From positions 1,798,001 to 1,862,000 of the forward strand of contig NZ_CP007139.1 in NCBI RefSeq assembly GCF_000724625.1: 64,000 bases of DNA, in the 5' to 3' direction. Shown piece by piece: positions 25,150 to 34,830 of this stretch. Under the pieces are notes generated by a model. That model ran no database searches and was not told the origin of the DNA. It saw nothing but the letters and a program-made list of their open reading frames with translations. This stretch comes from Fimbriimonas ginsengisoli Gsoil 348. Its GTDB lineage: Bacteria; Armatimonadota; Fimbriimonadia; Fimbriimonadales; Fimbriimonadaceae. Position 1 is the stretch's first letter. The number at the start of each line of letters is the position of its first letter. A program made the translations under genes and the position numbers.

Positions 25150-26772
25150 GTGACCAAATACATCTTCGTTACCGGAGGCGTCGTAAGCTCGATCGGAAAG
25201 GGAATCACCACCGCCAGCCTTGGGCGGCTCCTGAGAAATCGTGGCTTTACCGTCGCTCCGATGAAGCTCGACCCGTACATCAACGTCGACGCGGGAACCA
25301 TGAACCCGTTCCAGCACGGCGAGGTGTTCGTAACCGACGACGGGGCAGAGACCGACCTCGATCTGGGCCACTACGAGCGGTTCATGGACGTAAGCTGCTC
25401 GCGCGGCTCGTCGGTGACCACCGGCAAAGTGTATAGCGCCGTCATCGACGCGGAGCGCCGGGGCGACTATCTCGGCGGCACGGTCCAAGTCATTCCGCAC
25501 GTCACCAACGAAATTAAGCGCGCGATCCAGGCTCTCGCCAAGGAGCAGGAGGCGGACGTGGTCATCGCCGAAATCGGCGGAACGGTGGGCGACATCGAAT
25601 CGCTGCCGTTCCTCGAGGCGATCCGCCAGATGCGCACCGATCACGGGATCGAGAACACGATGTACGTCCACGTGACGCTCGTTCCGACCGTCGGACCGTG
25701 GGGCGAAGTCAAGACGAAGCCGACCCAGCACTCCGTAGAGCGGCTGCGCGCCATCGGCATTGCTCCCGATGTGCTCGTCTGTCGGAGCGAGGTCTCGCTC
25801 CCCCATGACGTTCGCGAGAAGATTTCCCTGTTCTGCGGCGTACCGCCGCAAGCGGTCATCGAATCGAAAACCGTGGACACCATCTACGAAGTGCCGATCG
25901 AGTACGAAGCCGCTGGCCTGGGAGACTTCGTGGTCAACCGCCTCCGGCTCGAGCCGCGCCCGGTCAATCTCACCGAATGGCAGGCGCTGGTCGAGACGCT
26001 AAAGGATCCGCGCAACTCGGTCAAGGTTGCGGTGGTCGGCAAATACACGAGCAACGGCGACGCTTACAAGTCGATCGCCGAATCGCTGACCCACGCCGGA
26101 ATACCGAATGACAGCCGCGTCGAAATCGTGTGGATCGAGAGCGACAGCCTAGAAAATGGACGCCCGCCGGAGGAGTTCCTGGCCGAGGTCGACGCTTTGG
26201 TCGTCGCTCCCGGATTCGGGGGCCGGGGAATCGAAGGGAAGATTCGCGCCATCGAATATGCCCGCGAGAAGGGGCTTCCGTTCTTAGGAATTTGCCTCGG
26301 GCTGCAGATGGCGGTCATCGAGTTCGCCAGAAACGTCTGTGGGCTCGAAGGGGCCAACTCCGAGGAGATGGTCGCCGACGCTCCGTACCCGGTCATCCAC
26401 CTGCTGCCCGAGCAGAAGCACGTGACCGATAAAGGGGCGTCGATGCGCCTGGGAAGCTATCCCTGCAATCTCGTGAACGGAACCTTGGCCGCCCAGCTTT
26501 ACGGCTCCAACCGAATCGAAGAGCGCCACCGGCACCGGTATGAGGTGAACAACGACTTCCGAGAGAAGCTGCAGCAGCACGGCATGGCGATCTCCGGCGT
26601 CTCCCCGGACTACCGGCTGGTCGAGATGATCGAGGTCCCCTCGCACCCGTTCTTCATCGCCACCCAGGCCCACCCGGAATTCCGATCTCGGCCGAACCGG
26701 CCGCACCCCCTGTTCGAGGGCTTGGTGCGAGCCGCCGTGCTTCGGCGAGCGAGCGTGGGAGCCGCGACCTAG
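25150..26772 (+). CDS. pyrG: CTP synthase
   Basis: A 540-residue glutamine amidotransferase that converts UTP to CTP. The synthase domain begins [18 protein letters not shown] at GTG 25150, which matches B. subtilis PyrG exactly in this segment. The glutaminase domain has GICLGLQM with nucleophile Cys382 and [12 protein letters not shown] with the catalytic His. An AGGAG lies 11 bases upstream; a GTG at 25138 is an alternative. The ~240-base leader holds an inverted GTCCGG/CCGGAC pair but no attenuator I can prove. Confidence 0.96.
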   Translation: MTKYIFVTGGVVSSIGKGITTASLGRLLRNRGFTVAPMKLDPYINVDAGTMNPFQHGEVFVTDDGAETDLDLGHYERFMDVSCSRGSSVTTGKVYSAVIDAERRGDYLGGTVQVIPHVTNEIKRAIQALAKEQEADVVIAEIGGTVGDIESLPFLEAIRQMRTDHGIENTMYVHVTLVPTVGPWGEVKTKPTQHSVERLRAIGIAPDVLVCRSEVSLPHDVREKISLFCGVPPQAVIESKTVDTIYEVPIEYEAAGLGDFVVNRLRLEPRPVNLTEWQALVETLKDPRNSVKVAVVGKYTSNGDAYKSIAESLTHAGIPNDSRVEIVWIESDSLENGRPPEEFLAEVDALVVAPGFGGRGIEGKIRAIEYAREKGLPFLGICLGLQMAVIEFARNVCGLEGANSEEMVADAPYPVIHLLPEQKHVTDKGASMRLGSYPCNLVNGTLAAQLYGSNRIEERHRHRYEVNNDFREKLQQHGMAISGVSPDYRLVEMIEVPSHPFFIATQAHPEFRSRPNRPHPLFEGLVRAAVLRRASVGAAT

Positions 26773-26774
26773 AT

Positions 26775-27161
26775 ATGCCTCAAGTTCAAAAACCGGCCTT
26801 CGAGCAATATCGGCAGGAAATCGTCAAGGCAGGCCGCCCGATGCTGGAGAAGAATGTGGCGCCGATCCAGGCCGCCATCGTCGCCCAACTCGACGGAATC
26901 GACGAGCTTCTGATCGAGAAGACCCGGCGCCTTCCACATAACGACGGAATGATCGAGATCTCGGCGAAGTGGTTCGGCCTCGATTCCAGCCAAGGCGCCG
27001 TAACAAGAAAGCTCCGCTCCGACTGGCCCGAGGCCGCCCTCGGCGCCGAGGAAGCGAAGTTCACGATCACCCCAAGCGACGAGGCCGTTCTGCTGATGTT
27101 CGCCGGCACGTACGAAGGTGGCGCCCGCTACGTCACCGGGCGCATGCTGATTACCTTCTAG
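26775..27161 (+). CDS. hypothetical protein downstream of pyrG
   Basis: A 128-residue soluble protein starting 2 bases after the pyrG stop and therefore translated from the same message. The first half is helical (VQKPAFEQYRQEIVKAGRPM), the second half beta-rich (AKFTITPSDEAVLLMFAGTY). No family recognised, no catalytic pattern seen. It is followed after 14 bases by the IDYAGLFPPA-family gene. Confidence 0.75.
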   Translation: MPQVQKPAFEQYRQEIVKAGRPMLEKNVAPIQAAIVAQLDGIDELLIEKTRRLPHNDGMIEISAKWFGLDSSQGAVTRKLRSDWPEAALGAEEAKFTITPSDEAVLLMFAGTYEGGARYVTGRMLITF

Positions 27162-27175
27162 GTATCCTTCGCGTG

Positions 27176-28069
27176 ATGCAGGTCTCAATGGAGCGGCTCC
27201 TGCAAGGGGTCATCGATTACGCGGGGCTATTCCCGCCCGCTCGGCTTTCGATGGCCGACGCGGTCAGTCGGTATCTCCAAACCGTTTCGGGTCCCGACGA
27301 ATGGATCGTGTCCCGTTTCGTCTGTTCCACCAGTCGCCTCTCGGAGCTCGCCGATACATTACGTAACGCCGACTACGTCCCAGTGAGCGCGGTCGGGCGG
27401 CCAAGCCGCGATCGCGCGAGTTGGGAAGAGGCATTAGCCCAAGACGCCGCCGATATGAACGACTTCCACAAGCGGATGGGAGACCGCGCGGAGGTCGAAG
27501 CTTACGAGATCAGAATCCCTAATCACGCCGGCCTCCCGGGTTACTCCCGCGATCTGGGCGGCTTCCGCGATGCCGACGTTTTTGTCGAGCTTCCGTGGGG
27601 GGAAGGTCTCGACGACTCGCTGGCGTTCATCGCCGAAACGGAGTGGCTGGGCGCCAAAGGGAGAACCGGCGGGCAGGAAGCGAGCGCTTTTCCTGATGCG
27701 TGGAATCTTGCCGGCTTTATCCGGGGCTGCGTCGATCTCGACGTCCCCTTTAAGCTCACCGCAGGCCTTCATCATCCCCTGCCCTGCCCCGACCCTGCTA
27801 CGGGAGCCACGATGCATGGCTTCCTGAACGTCTTAGGGGCGGCCGCCTTCTCGATCTCCGAAGATATGTCGCGTCGCGACATGGAGCGACTGCTTCTCGA
27901 TGCCGACCCGACCGCCTGGAAATTCGACGCGCGCCAATTGGTTTGGCGCGACCGAGTTGCCAATCTCGACGATCTCGATGAAGCGCGGGCCAGATTCGTC
28001 TCCTTCGGCTCGTGCTCCGTGGACGAACCGCTGGACGGTCTACGGGGGCTGGGGCTGCTCGCCGCCTAG
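27176..28069 (+). CDS. uncharacterised protein of the 'IDYAGLFPPA' family
   Basis: A 297-residue protein beginning MQVSMERLLQGVIDYAGLFP, the hallmark of an uncharacterised family that I recall from Planctomycetes and related phyla. It has alternating helices and strands (EAYEIRIPNHAG, DVFVELPWGEGLDD, VPFKLTAGLHHPLPC) suggesting a TIM barrel. The sequence FKLTAGLHHPLP is rich in possible metal or acid ligands. Start ATG 27176, or 27188. Fumarylacetoacetase follows after 46 bases, which hints at a link to aromatic amino acid breakdown; that is inference only. Confidence 0.75.
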   Translation: MQVSMERLLQGVIDYAGLFPPARLSMADAVSRYLQTVSGPDEWIVSRFVCSTSRLSELADTLRNADYVPVSAVGRPSRDRASWEEALAQDAADMNDFHKRMGDRAEVEAYEIRIPNHAGLPGYSRDLGGFRDADVFVELPWGEGLDDSLAFIAETEWLGAKGRTGGQEASAFPDAWNLAGFIRGCVDLDVPFKLTAGLHHPLPCPDPATGATMHGFLNVLGAAAFSISEDMSRRDMERLLLDADPTAWKFDARQLVWRDRVANLDDLDEARARFVSFGSCSVDEPLDGLRGLGLLAA

Positions 28070-28115
28070 CGCACTTTTTCGCCCACAATCGTCCATAAGG
28101 TTAAGGAGAGTCCTC

Positions 28116-29366
28116 ATGAGTCTCGTCATTCCCCCTGACGCAAAAAGCTGGATCGCGGTCGATCCGGACAGCCATTTTCCAATTCAAAACCTGCCGTTCG
28201 GGCTCGCGGCCCGGGAGGACGACAACGAAACCGTCGTCGTCCGTATCGGCGATTTTGCCGTCGATCTCTGCCAACTTTCCGCCTGCGGGTTGCTCCCGGA
28301 AGAAGATTTCCCGGTTCTCCACAGCCTAATCGACCTTGATCGGGAGGACATCAGCCATCTGCGGCGACTTGTCTACGAGCTCTTGAAAGAGGACAACCCG
28401 ACCCTTCGCGACGATAAGGAGCTCTGCTCGGAAGCGCTGATTCCGATCGACCAGGTCGACATGCTCGTCCCGGTCGAGATTCCGGCCTTCGTCGACTTTT
28501 ACTCGGGAATCCACCACGCCAGCAACGTGGGACGCATGTTCAGGCCGGACATGCCGCCTCTCCTTCCGAACTACCGCCACCTTCCGGTCGCCTACAACGG
28601 CCGCGCCTCCAGCGTGATCCCGTCCGAAGTGCCCGTGAGGCGCCCCAAGGGGCAGACGAAGGGAGCGGACGACCCAGTACCGGTCTTCGGTCCTACCAAG
28701 GAGCTGGACTTCGAGCTGGAGCTTGGCTTCTTCCTCTCGGAAGGGAACGACTTAGGCGAACCGATTCCGATCGGATCCGCTGAGGACCACATCCTGGGCG
28801 TGGTTTTGTTGAACGACTGGTCAGCCCGCGACGTTCAGCGCTGGGAATATCAGCCGCTCGGCCCGTTCCTCGCCAAAAGCTTTGCCACCTCGATCTCGCC
28901 GTGGATCGTCTCCCTCGATGCCCTCGAGCCGTTCCGCGTCGAAGGGGCCCCTCAGGAGCCGGACGTGCTTCCGCATCTCCAACCGAGTAAGCCGAGCCAC
29001 TACGATATCCACCTCGAGGTGGCGATCCAGACCGAAAAGATGACCCAACCCCAGGTGCTCTCTCGCTCCAACGCGAAGTACCTCTACTGGAGCTTCGTCC
29101 AACAGCTCGCGCACCAGACATCGAACGGAACCAACACGGAACCCGGCGACCTTTACGGCACCGGGACGATCAGCGGACCCGCCGAAGGAACCTACGGCTC
29201 CCTCCTCGAGCTCTCCTGGCGCGGCCAACGCCCCATCAAAATGACCGAGACCGGCGAAGAGCGAACCTTCCTAGAAGACGGCGACACCGTCATCATCACC
29301 GGCTATTGCCAAGGAGACGGATACCGGGTCGGTTTCGGAGAGTTGCGAACGACGGTGATGGGGTAA
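28116..29366 (+). CDS. fahA: fumarylacetoacetase
   Basis: A 416-residue enzyme of the FAH family that splits fumarylacetoacetate into fumarate and acetoacetate, the last step of tyrosine catabolism. The N-terminal domain has SHFPIQNLPFGLA. The catalytic domain carries DFYSGIHHASNVGRMFRP with the His-rich motif, LDFELELGFF metal ligands, LLNDWSARDVQRWEYQPLGP and KSFATSISPW. ATG 28116 is preceded by AAGGAGAG. The other tyrosine-pathway genes are not in the window. Length is like the eukaryotic and bacterial FAH (about 420). Confidence 0.95.
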   Translation: MSLVIPPDAKSWIAVDPDSHFPIQNLPFGLAAREDDNETVVVRIGDFAVDLCQLSACGLLPEEDFPVLHSLIDLDREDISHLRRLVYELLKEDNPTLRDDKELCSEALIPIDQVDMLVPVEIPAFVDFYSGIHHASNVGRMFRPDMPPLLPNYRHLPVAYNGRASSVIPSEVPVRRPKGQTKGADDPVPVFGPTKELDFELELGFFLSEGNDLGEPIPIGSAEDHILGVVLLNDWSARDVQRWEYQPLGPFLAKSFATSISPWIVSLDALEPFRVEGAPQEPDVLPHLQPSKPSHYDIHLEVAIQTEKMTQPQVLSRSNAKYLYWSFVQQLAHQTSNGTNTEPGDLYGTGTISGPAEGTYGSLLELSWRGQRPIKMTETGEERTFLEDGDTVIITGYCQGDGYRVGFGELRTTVMG

Positions 29367-29371
29367 GGGCC

Positions 29372-29447
29372 AGGCGTTGGGCGTTAGATCAGAAATAACT
29401 CTTTCTGCCTAACGAGCCGCTGTCCCAACGCCTAGCGCCCAACGCCT
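29372..29447. repeat. GGCGTTGGGCG inverted repeat
   Basis: Arms AGGCGTTGGGCG (29372-29383) and CGCCCAACGCCT (29436-29447) pair perfectly across about 50 bases; further CCCAACGCC units surround them. The same AACGCCC motif recurs in the tandem repeat before polA, so the two regions belong to one repeat family. It fills the gap between fahA and the DapA-like gene. Confidence 0.6.
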
Positions 29448-29487
29448 TAACGCCCAAACACGCCCCCACAACCCGTAAACTCCAACC

Positions 29488-30375
29488 ATGCCTCTCTCCG
29501 GAGTCCTCCCCGCTTCCGTCACTCCGTTCGACCTCAGCGGTCGAATCGATCTGCCCGGCTTTGCTCGCCTGGTGGCTTGGTTTCGCTCGAACGGGTGCTC
29601 GGGGATCGTGCTGGCGGGGACGAACGGCGAGGGGCCGTCCCTGAGCGCGGTCGAGAAGCGCGATCTTGTGCGGGACGTGGTTCCGCTCGCTGAGGGGCTT
29701 CACGTCGTTCTCGGGGTGGCGACCGCAAGTTTGGAAGAGGCGGTGTGGTCTTGCAAACAGGCTCACTCGGCTGGCGCCACGGCCGCGTTGGTGATGCCGC
29801 CGGCCTACTTCCGGGAGGCGAAGGAGGAGGGGATCGCGGAGTGGTTCGAAGCTCTCCTCGACCGTTCTCCTCTCGACATCCTTGCCTACAACCTGCCACA
29901 GAGGACCGGAATCGCGCTATCTCCCGAGCTGATCGCCCGGCTCGCCCGACACGATCGACTGATCGGGCTAAAAGACAGCAGTGGAAACCAAGCGAATATC
30001 ACCGACTACGCGCAAGCCCTAAGCGGCACCGGAAAGACGATGCTGGTGGGAGACGAGACGCTTCTCGTTGACGCTCTCCGCGCGGGCTGGTCGGGAACGA
30101 TCAGTGGCGCGGCAAACCTGATCCCGAATTGGTTGAGCGCTATCGTGTCGGAATGGCCGACCGACCAAGAGTCGGCGGAAACCAAACACGCGGCCATCAT
30201 GCCTGCACTCCAGGCGATCCGAAAGTCTCCCCAACCGGCCACGAACAAAGCAATGCTTCACCGCCTCAGCCTCCTTGAGAACCCCTCCCCCCGCCTACCG
30301 CTCCTTTCGGCCGAGCCATCCGTGGTCGAAGAGGCCTGGGCTCACATCTCAAAGCTCGTCGGTAGAGTTCAATAA
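29488..30375 (+). CDS. DapA-family aldolase/lyase
   Basis: A 295-residue TIM-barrel protein of the DHDPS/N-acetylneuraminate lyase family. The Schiff-base Lys162 lies in IGLKDSSGNQ, with Tyr134 in ILAYNLPQRTG and the AGTNGEGPSL loop in place of the DapA GTTGES. These features allow several reactions (dihydrodipicolinate synthase, KDG or hydroxyproline-derived aldolases). No lysine-pathway gene is adjacent, so I do not name it dapA. Confidence 0.85.
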   Translation: MPLSGVLPASVTPFDLSGRIDLPGFARLVAWFRSNGCSGIVLAGTNGEGPSLSAVEKRDLVRDVVPLAEGLHVVLGVATASLEEAVWSCKQAHSAGATAALVMPPAYFREAKEEGIAEWFEALLDRSPLDILAYNLPQRTGIALSPELIARLARHDRLIGLKDSSGNQANITDYAQALSGTGKTMLVGDETLLVDALRAGWSGTISGAANLIPNWLSAIVSEWPTDQESAETKHAAIMPALQAIRKSPQPATNKAMLHRLSLLENPSPRLPLLSAEPSVVEEAWAHISKLVGRVQ

Positions 30376-30376
30376 G

Positions 30377-30479
30377 GTGGCACGGGCTTTCAGCCCGTGG
30401 CTATCACGACCATCCTGGTCGTGTGAATTCGGCTAGGGCTGGAAGCCCTAGGGACCCACTGGCAAGATGCCAGTGCCAC
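30377..30479. repeat. 103-bp four-hairpin palindromic element, copy 1
   Basis: The unit begins GTGGCAC and ends GTGCCAC. It folds into four consecutive hairpins with 5-base loops: CGGGC/GCCCG, CACGACC/GGTCGTG, CTAGGGC/GCCCTAG and CACTGGC/GCCAGTG. It aligns without gaps to the element at 38045-38147, which has compensating stem changes. It lies directly after the DapA-like gene. Confidence 0.85.
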
Positions 30480-30491
30480 CCCTGCACGAAA

Positions 30492-30520
30492 ACGGGCCAA
30501 GAGCGAAGCTCTTGGCCCGT
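30492..30520 (-). terminator. intrinsic terminator of the stalk-domain protein gene
   Basis: ACGGGCCAAGAGC / GCTCTTGGCCCGT with loop GAA. On the minus strand the stem is followed by TTTTCG, giving a classic stem plus U-run 17 bases after the stop of the gene it serves. Confidence 0.85.
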
Positions 30521-30537
30521 CGGGGTAGTGGTTGGGC

Positions 30538-31995
30538 TTACTTGCCCGGGGTGGCGTTGCTGATGAGCACGTGACCGGTTTCCTTGTCGTACTCCACGTT
30601 CACGTTGAGCGCCTCGTGAAGGAAGCTGAGCGGAACGATCGTTCGTCCGCGATCGATGTAAGGCGCAACCTCGAGGCTCACGCTGAGCTTGTTGACAAGC
30701 GCGTTCTTATCGCCGATCTGCAGACGGATGTCGTGGCCGTCGGCCTTTGCCTTCACCGTCTTGGTGAGGTTCTCCCAGTCCACCGTGCCGCCGGCTTTCT
30801 CGAGCAGATGGCGGAACGGAGTCATCGGAACGCCGTCGTCGACGCGAGGGTTGACGTCGAAGTCGACGTACTGCGAGTTGAGCACCACCGCGAAGCTGGT
30901 GAGATTCGGAAGGCGCGAGCCCTTCACGATCCGGACGATATTGGTCGCTGCAGCCACATGGCCGAGGGTAGGCACCTGGCCGGACGTGTGAGCCGCAATC
31001 GAGATCACACTTGCGGCGGAAGTCACCTTAGGCGCGACCTTCGGAGAGAAAACCTTGGCGGTGGGCGCATAGGAAACCTTGGTGCTGGGCGGAAGGCTTC
31101 GCGGACCGGCGGCGAACGAAACCGCGGTCGGAGCGGACTTCATCCCACTCAGCGACCCAACTTCGATAGCCTTGACGCCGTTGGACTTCGCGATTCCCGC
31201 GATCTTCGGCGCATGGGTGGTTCCGCTCGCGCCGACCGATTTGGCGGCGGCGCTAACGGAGATCGGCCGGAAACCGGCTTCGCTACCCTCTACGCCGTTG
31301 GTCTTCGGGTTGGCGGAGGTCTTCAGCTCGGTGTCGACGCCGATGCGCTTGGTGGGGCCGCCCGGGTTGTTGACGAAAACCTTGGTCTTGCGGGTCTTGA
31401 ACGTCGCGCTCGACTCATCGATCGCCCACGCCTCGACCTCGTGCCAGCCGTTGCTCTCTCCGATGGTGTCCCAGGAGAAGGTGTACGGCGGATAGTTGGT
31501 CATCTTCTTGAAGTTGTTGTCGACAAAGAAGCTGACGTAGACATTCTTGAGCTCCCTGCCGAAGCCCATCGCTATCTCGACGGATCCTCGAACGGTCTGG
31601 CCGACCTTGGGGGTCTTGAGGAAAACCGGACCGGTATTACTCTGGTCGGTAGAAATGTTGGTCTTGTCGCTGCCGACGAGCTTGCCGGTTCGATCGAACA
31701 GTCGAATCTCGACCTCGTTATCTCCGTCGTGCAGGTCGCTGAGGTTCAGCGTGAAATTGGTCTCTCCCGAGGCCTTGGCGGCCGATACCGCTCGAGTTCC
31801 GAGGCTCTCGCCATTCACCCTCAGCTCAACCAGCGCGGTGTTCGCGCCGTTGTATCGCACAGTGAGCGTGGGGCTATTCAGCGCCCGGTCGATCATGATC
31901 TTCGCGTCGATCGGGAGCGCGCTTGCAGATGCAGCGACCACCGATAAGCCCGCGAGCACCATCATCTTCTTAATCGTTTTGCTCGTCTTTGACAT
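30538..31995 (-). CDS. exported protein with Ig-like region and C-terminal copper-amine-oxidase-type stalk domain
   Basis: A 485-residue secreted protein. The signal peptide is MMVLAGLSVVAASASA. Two beta-sandwich regions follow (about 30-120 and 130-215; the second has PYTFSWDTIGESNGWHEVEAWA, typical of bacterial Ig-like folds). A low-complexity Ser/Ala/Lys/Val-rich linker covers about 220-370. The C-terminal domain (VDFDVNPRVDDGVPMTPFRH ... GRTIVPLSFLHEALNV) matches the copper amine oxidase N-terminal 'stalk' domain common in surface proteins. ATG 31995 has GGAAGG upstream. It probably binds the cell wall; no enzyme domain is present. Confidence 0.8.
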   Translation of the reverse strand: MSKTSKTIKKMMVLAGLSVVAASASALPIDAKIMIDRALNSPTLTVRYNGANTALVELRVNGESLGTRAVSAAKASGETNFTLNLSDLHDGDNEVEIRLFDRTGKLVGSDKTNISTDQSNTGPVFLKTPKVGQTVRGSVEIAMGFGRELKNVYVSFFVDNNFKKMTNYPPYTFSWDTIGESNGWHEVEAWAIDESSATFKTRKTKVFVNNPGGPTKRIGVDTELKTSANPKTNGVEGSEAGFRPISVSAAAKSVGASGTTHAPKIAGIAKSNGVKAIEVGSLSGMKSAPTAVSFAAGPRSLPPSTKVSYAPTAKVFSPKVAPKVTSAASVISIAAHTSGQVPTLGHVAAATNIVRIVKGSRLPNLTSFAVVLNSQYVDFDVNPRVDDGVPMTPFRHLLEKAGGTVDWENLTKTVKAKADGHDIRLQIGDKNALVNKLSVSLEVAPYIDRGRTIVPLSFLHEALNVNVEYDKETGHVLISNATPGK

Positions 31996-32192
31996 ATCCA
32001 ACTACCCTTCCAACAACCCTTTTGGAACCCGCCACATGGCGTGCCGGTCTAATTCTCCCACGCTCGCCACCGGATGTCAAGGCGAGTAGGTCTCTGAAAG
32101 GGAGGGACGTGTCGGGGTCGATGAATCGTTCGGCGTCGGTCTCACGTCTGTATTTGAATCTGCGGTAGGGTTATCGGGACGCGAAATTCGCC

Positions 32193-33467
32193 ATGTTGAC
32201 CCTTTTGCTCGCTCTCAACGGGAATATTAAACCTCCGCAAGAACTGTACAATTACCTGGTCAAACCGGATTCTTCCTTCGAATCTTCGGTCGCGACACGT
32301 GAAGAGCATGGGTTAACGCTCCGGATGACGAGCCAGACTTGGCACGGCGTCAAGTGGCGTCACTCGCTCATCCTGCGCCAGCCGGTCGAATCGAGCATTC
32401 GCGGCACCTGCATCCTCTACATCACCGGCGACGGGCCTCGCGACGGCGACTTCAGAGATATTTCCCTCATGTCGGCGGCCACCGGGATGCCGATCGCGAT
32501 GCTCTTCGATATTCCGAACCAGCCGATCTGGGGGATGCGCGAGGACGACCTCATCGCCCACACCTTCGAGGAGTATCTCCGGACCAACGACCCCACTTGG
32601 CCCCTTCTCTTTCCGATGACGAAGAGCGCCCTCCGCGCCATGGACGCCGTGCAGGAAGCGACGAAGGGAACCGCGAACCCGATCCGGCGCTTCGTGGTGA
32701 CCGGGGCGAGCAAGCGCGGTTGGACCACCTGGTTGGTCGGCGCGGCCAAGGACCGGCGGGTGATCGGAATCGCCCCCATGGTCTACGACAACCTTAACGT
32801 CGCCCCGCAGATGGAGCACCAGATCAAGAGCTGGGGCGCTTACAGCGAGATGATCCAGGACTACACCCGACGCGGCCTGCAGCAAAAACTGGAAACCCCC
32901 AAAGGAAGGCACCTCGCCGCCATCGTAGATCCGTATTCGTACCTTCCCAACATCCGAATTCCCACCCTCGTAGTGAAGGGAACGAACGATCCGTATTGGA
33001 CGGCCGATGCGACGAGCCTCTATTGGCGCCGGCTTCGGCAGCCGCACTGGCTGTTGAGCGTGCCGAACGTCGGCCACGACCTCGGTGGCGGCGTTTTGGC
33101 CGCCGCCACCATCGGGGCGTTCGCCCGCTCGCTCGCCGGCGAGTTCGCCATGCCCAGGGTCGAGGCGCACATCGACGACAAAGTCGACGCCTCCGGCCTA
33201 CTCCACTGGCGCGCCCGCGTGACCAGGGCGAGAGGCGCTACGCTTACCGAGGCTCGGCTCTGGGTAGCGGCTTCCGATACCCTCGATTTCCGAAAGTCAA
33301 AGTATCAACGCCTCGACGCGATCCCGGTGAACGAAACCGGGGCCGAGATCAACGGCGCAAAAGCCCCGCCCCCCGGCAACCTGGCGCTCTTCGTCGAGAT
33401 GCGCTACAAAGCCAAGGGCCGAACCTTCAGCCTAAGCACGCCAACGCAGATTATTAAACGCAGCTAA
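32193..33467 (+). CDS. PhoPQ-activated pathogenicity-related family hydrolase
   Basis: A 424-residue protein of the PhoPQ_related (PqaA-type) family with an alpha/beta-hydrolase core. A plausible triad is Ser173 in VTGASKRGWTTW, Asp266 in GTNDPYW and His295 in NVGHDLGGG; VGAAKDRRVIGIAPMVYDNL is family-specific. A short hydrophobic N-terminus (MLTLLLALNG) may be a signal sequence. The C-terminal 100 residues form a beta domain. The substrate is unknown. It is convergent with the antiporter gene and overlaps its stop by 4 bases. Confidence 0.88.
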   Translation: MLTLLLALNGNIKPPQELYNYLVKPDSSFESSVATREEHGLTLRMTSQTWHGVKWRHSLILRQPVESSIRGTCILYITGDGPRDGDFRDISLMSAATGMPIAMLFDIPNQPIWGMREDDLIAHTFEEYLRTNDPTWPLLFPMTKSALRAMDAVQEATKGTANPIRRFVVTGASKRGWTTWLVGAAKDRRVIGIAPMVYDNLNVAPQMEHQIKSWGAYSEMIQDYTRRGLQQKLETPKGRHLAAIVDPYSYLPNIRIPTLVVKGTNDPYWTADATSLYWRRLRQPHWLLSVPNVGHDLGGGVLAAATIGAFARSLAGEFAMPRVEAHIDDKVDASGLLHWRARVTRARGATLTEARLWVAASDTLDFRKSKYQRLDAIPVNETGAEINGAKAPPPGNLALFVEMRYKAKGRTFSLSTPTQIIKRS

Positions 33468-34777
33468 ACCGCGACCGCCAGCGTCTCGTCCCGCAGATGC
33501 CCCAGGTGGCGCTTGTAGATCCACTGGAAGATCGGGGAGGCCATGAGAGTGGTGACGATCGCCATGATGACCATGATCGTGTAGAGGCGCTGGGTGATGA
33601 CGCCCTGCTGAAGGCCGATATTGAGAATGATCAGTTCCATCAGCCCGCGGGCGTTCATCAGTGTCCCGATCGCCCACGATTCGCGCCAACCTTCTCCGCT
33701 CGCCTTGGCGGCCAGCGTGCACGCGAGCCCCTTACCGAGGATCGCGGCAATGACGACGACGACGGCGATCATCGCCATCGACGGGGAGTCGATAAGGTTC
33801 ACCTTGGTATTGAGACCGGAATAGACGAAGAAGAATGGAAGCAGCACCGAAACCGTGAGCGACTCGATCCGCTTGCGAATCTCATCGACGAACGCGCCCC
33901 GCGGCATCGCCGCTCCGATCAGGAACGCGCCGAACACCGCGTAGATGCCGATCGCGTCGGTGATGTACGCGCCGGCGAATAGAAGGATCATCGTAGTGAC
34001 GAAGAGCCCCTGCGACATTTCCCCTTGGCGCTCCATCGTCTCCGCCAGCTTTACAAACAATCGGCTTGCGTACTTGAGGATCACGAAACCGAAGAGAAGG
34101 CCGCCCAGGATCGCGTACGCCGCGTAGGTCCAACTCCCCTTCGCGTAGGCGAGAACGACGGCCAGAAGCGACCAGGCCACCGCATCGTCCGTAGCGCCCG
34201 CGCCAAGCGCCAGCGTCCCCAGGGTAGTACCCGCGATCTTCCGCTCGTAGATGATCCTCGCCAACATCGGGAACGCGGTGATGCACATCGCCGCGCCGAA
34301 GTAAAGGCAGGCCGTTCCGAGCGTGATGTTCTCCTTGAACAACCCCCAGCCTTTGTAGGTAAACACCGCCAGGCCGGCGCCGAGGACGAACGGGACGGCG
34401 ATTCCGGCGAGCGAAACCGAGATCGCGCCCTTCGCCCGATGCTGGATCAACTTGATGTTGAACTCGGTCCCCACCAGAAACATGTACAGCACCAGCCCCA
34501 ACTGGGCGGCCGCGTACAGGATGAACATCGAGGGGTGACGAAACGACTTTTCCGCGCCGCCGACAAGATAGGTGGAATTCAACGGAAAGAGCCAAGCCTG
34601 AGGCCCCGGAGCGAGAAGGCCAAAGACGGAGGGGCCGAGAAAGACGCCCGCGAGCATCTCCATCACCACCTGGGTTTGGCCGAGGAAGCGTTGCCCGAAC
34701 CAGCCGACTGCCTTACACACCATCAAGACCACGAGGATCTGGAGGAAGAAACGGAGCATCAAGTCGACTTCGGTCAC
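33464..34777 (-). CDS. CPA2-family Na+/K+:H+ antiporter
   Basis: A 437-residue membrane protein with 12 or so helices. VVMEMLAGVFLGPSVFGLL is the CPA2 helix 2 motif and GAGATDDAVAWSLLAVVLAY carries the conserved Asp-Asp pair (TDD) used in ion binding; GTLMNARGLMELIILNIGL matches the Kef/NapA type. It lacks a C-terminal RCK domain, so it is closer to NapA or KefB without regulatory part. GTG start 34777; divergent from the flavin enzyme gene 53 bases away. Confidence 0.9.
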   Translation of the reverse strand: MTEVDLMLRFFLQILVVLMVCKAVGWFGQRFLGQTQVVMEMLAGVFLGPSVFGLLAPGPQAWLFPLNSTYLVGGAEKSFRHPSMFILYAAAQLGLVLYMFLVGTEFNIKLIQHRAKGAISVSLAGIAVPFVLGAGLAVFTYKGWGLFKENITLGTACLYFGAAMCITAFPMLARIIYERKIAGTTLGTLALGAGATDDAVAWSLLAVVLAYAKGSWTYAAYAILGGLLFGFVILKYASRLFVKLAETMERQGEMSQGLFVTTMILLFAGAYITDAIGIYAVFGAFLIGAAMPRGAFVDEIRKRIESLTVSVLLPFFFVYSGLNTKVNLIDSPSMAMIAVVVVIAAILGKGLACTLAAKASGEGWRESWAIGTLMNARGLMELIILNIGLQQGVITQRLYTIMVIMAIVTTLMASPIFQWIYKRHLGHLRDETLAVAV

Positions 34778-34830
34778 GAGAAATACTATAACGGATTGGC
34801 CTGAGAAACGTTTCGCAGTATCCTGAACGG

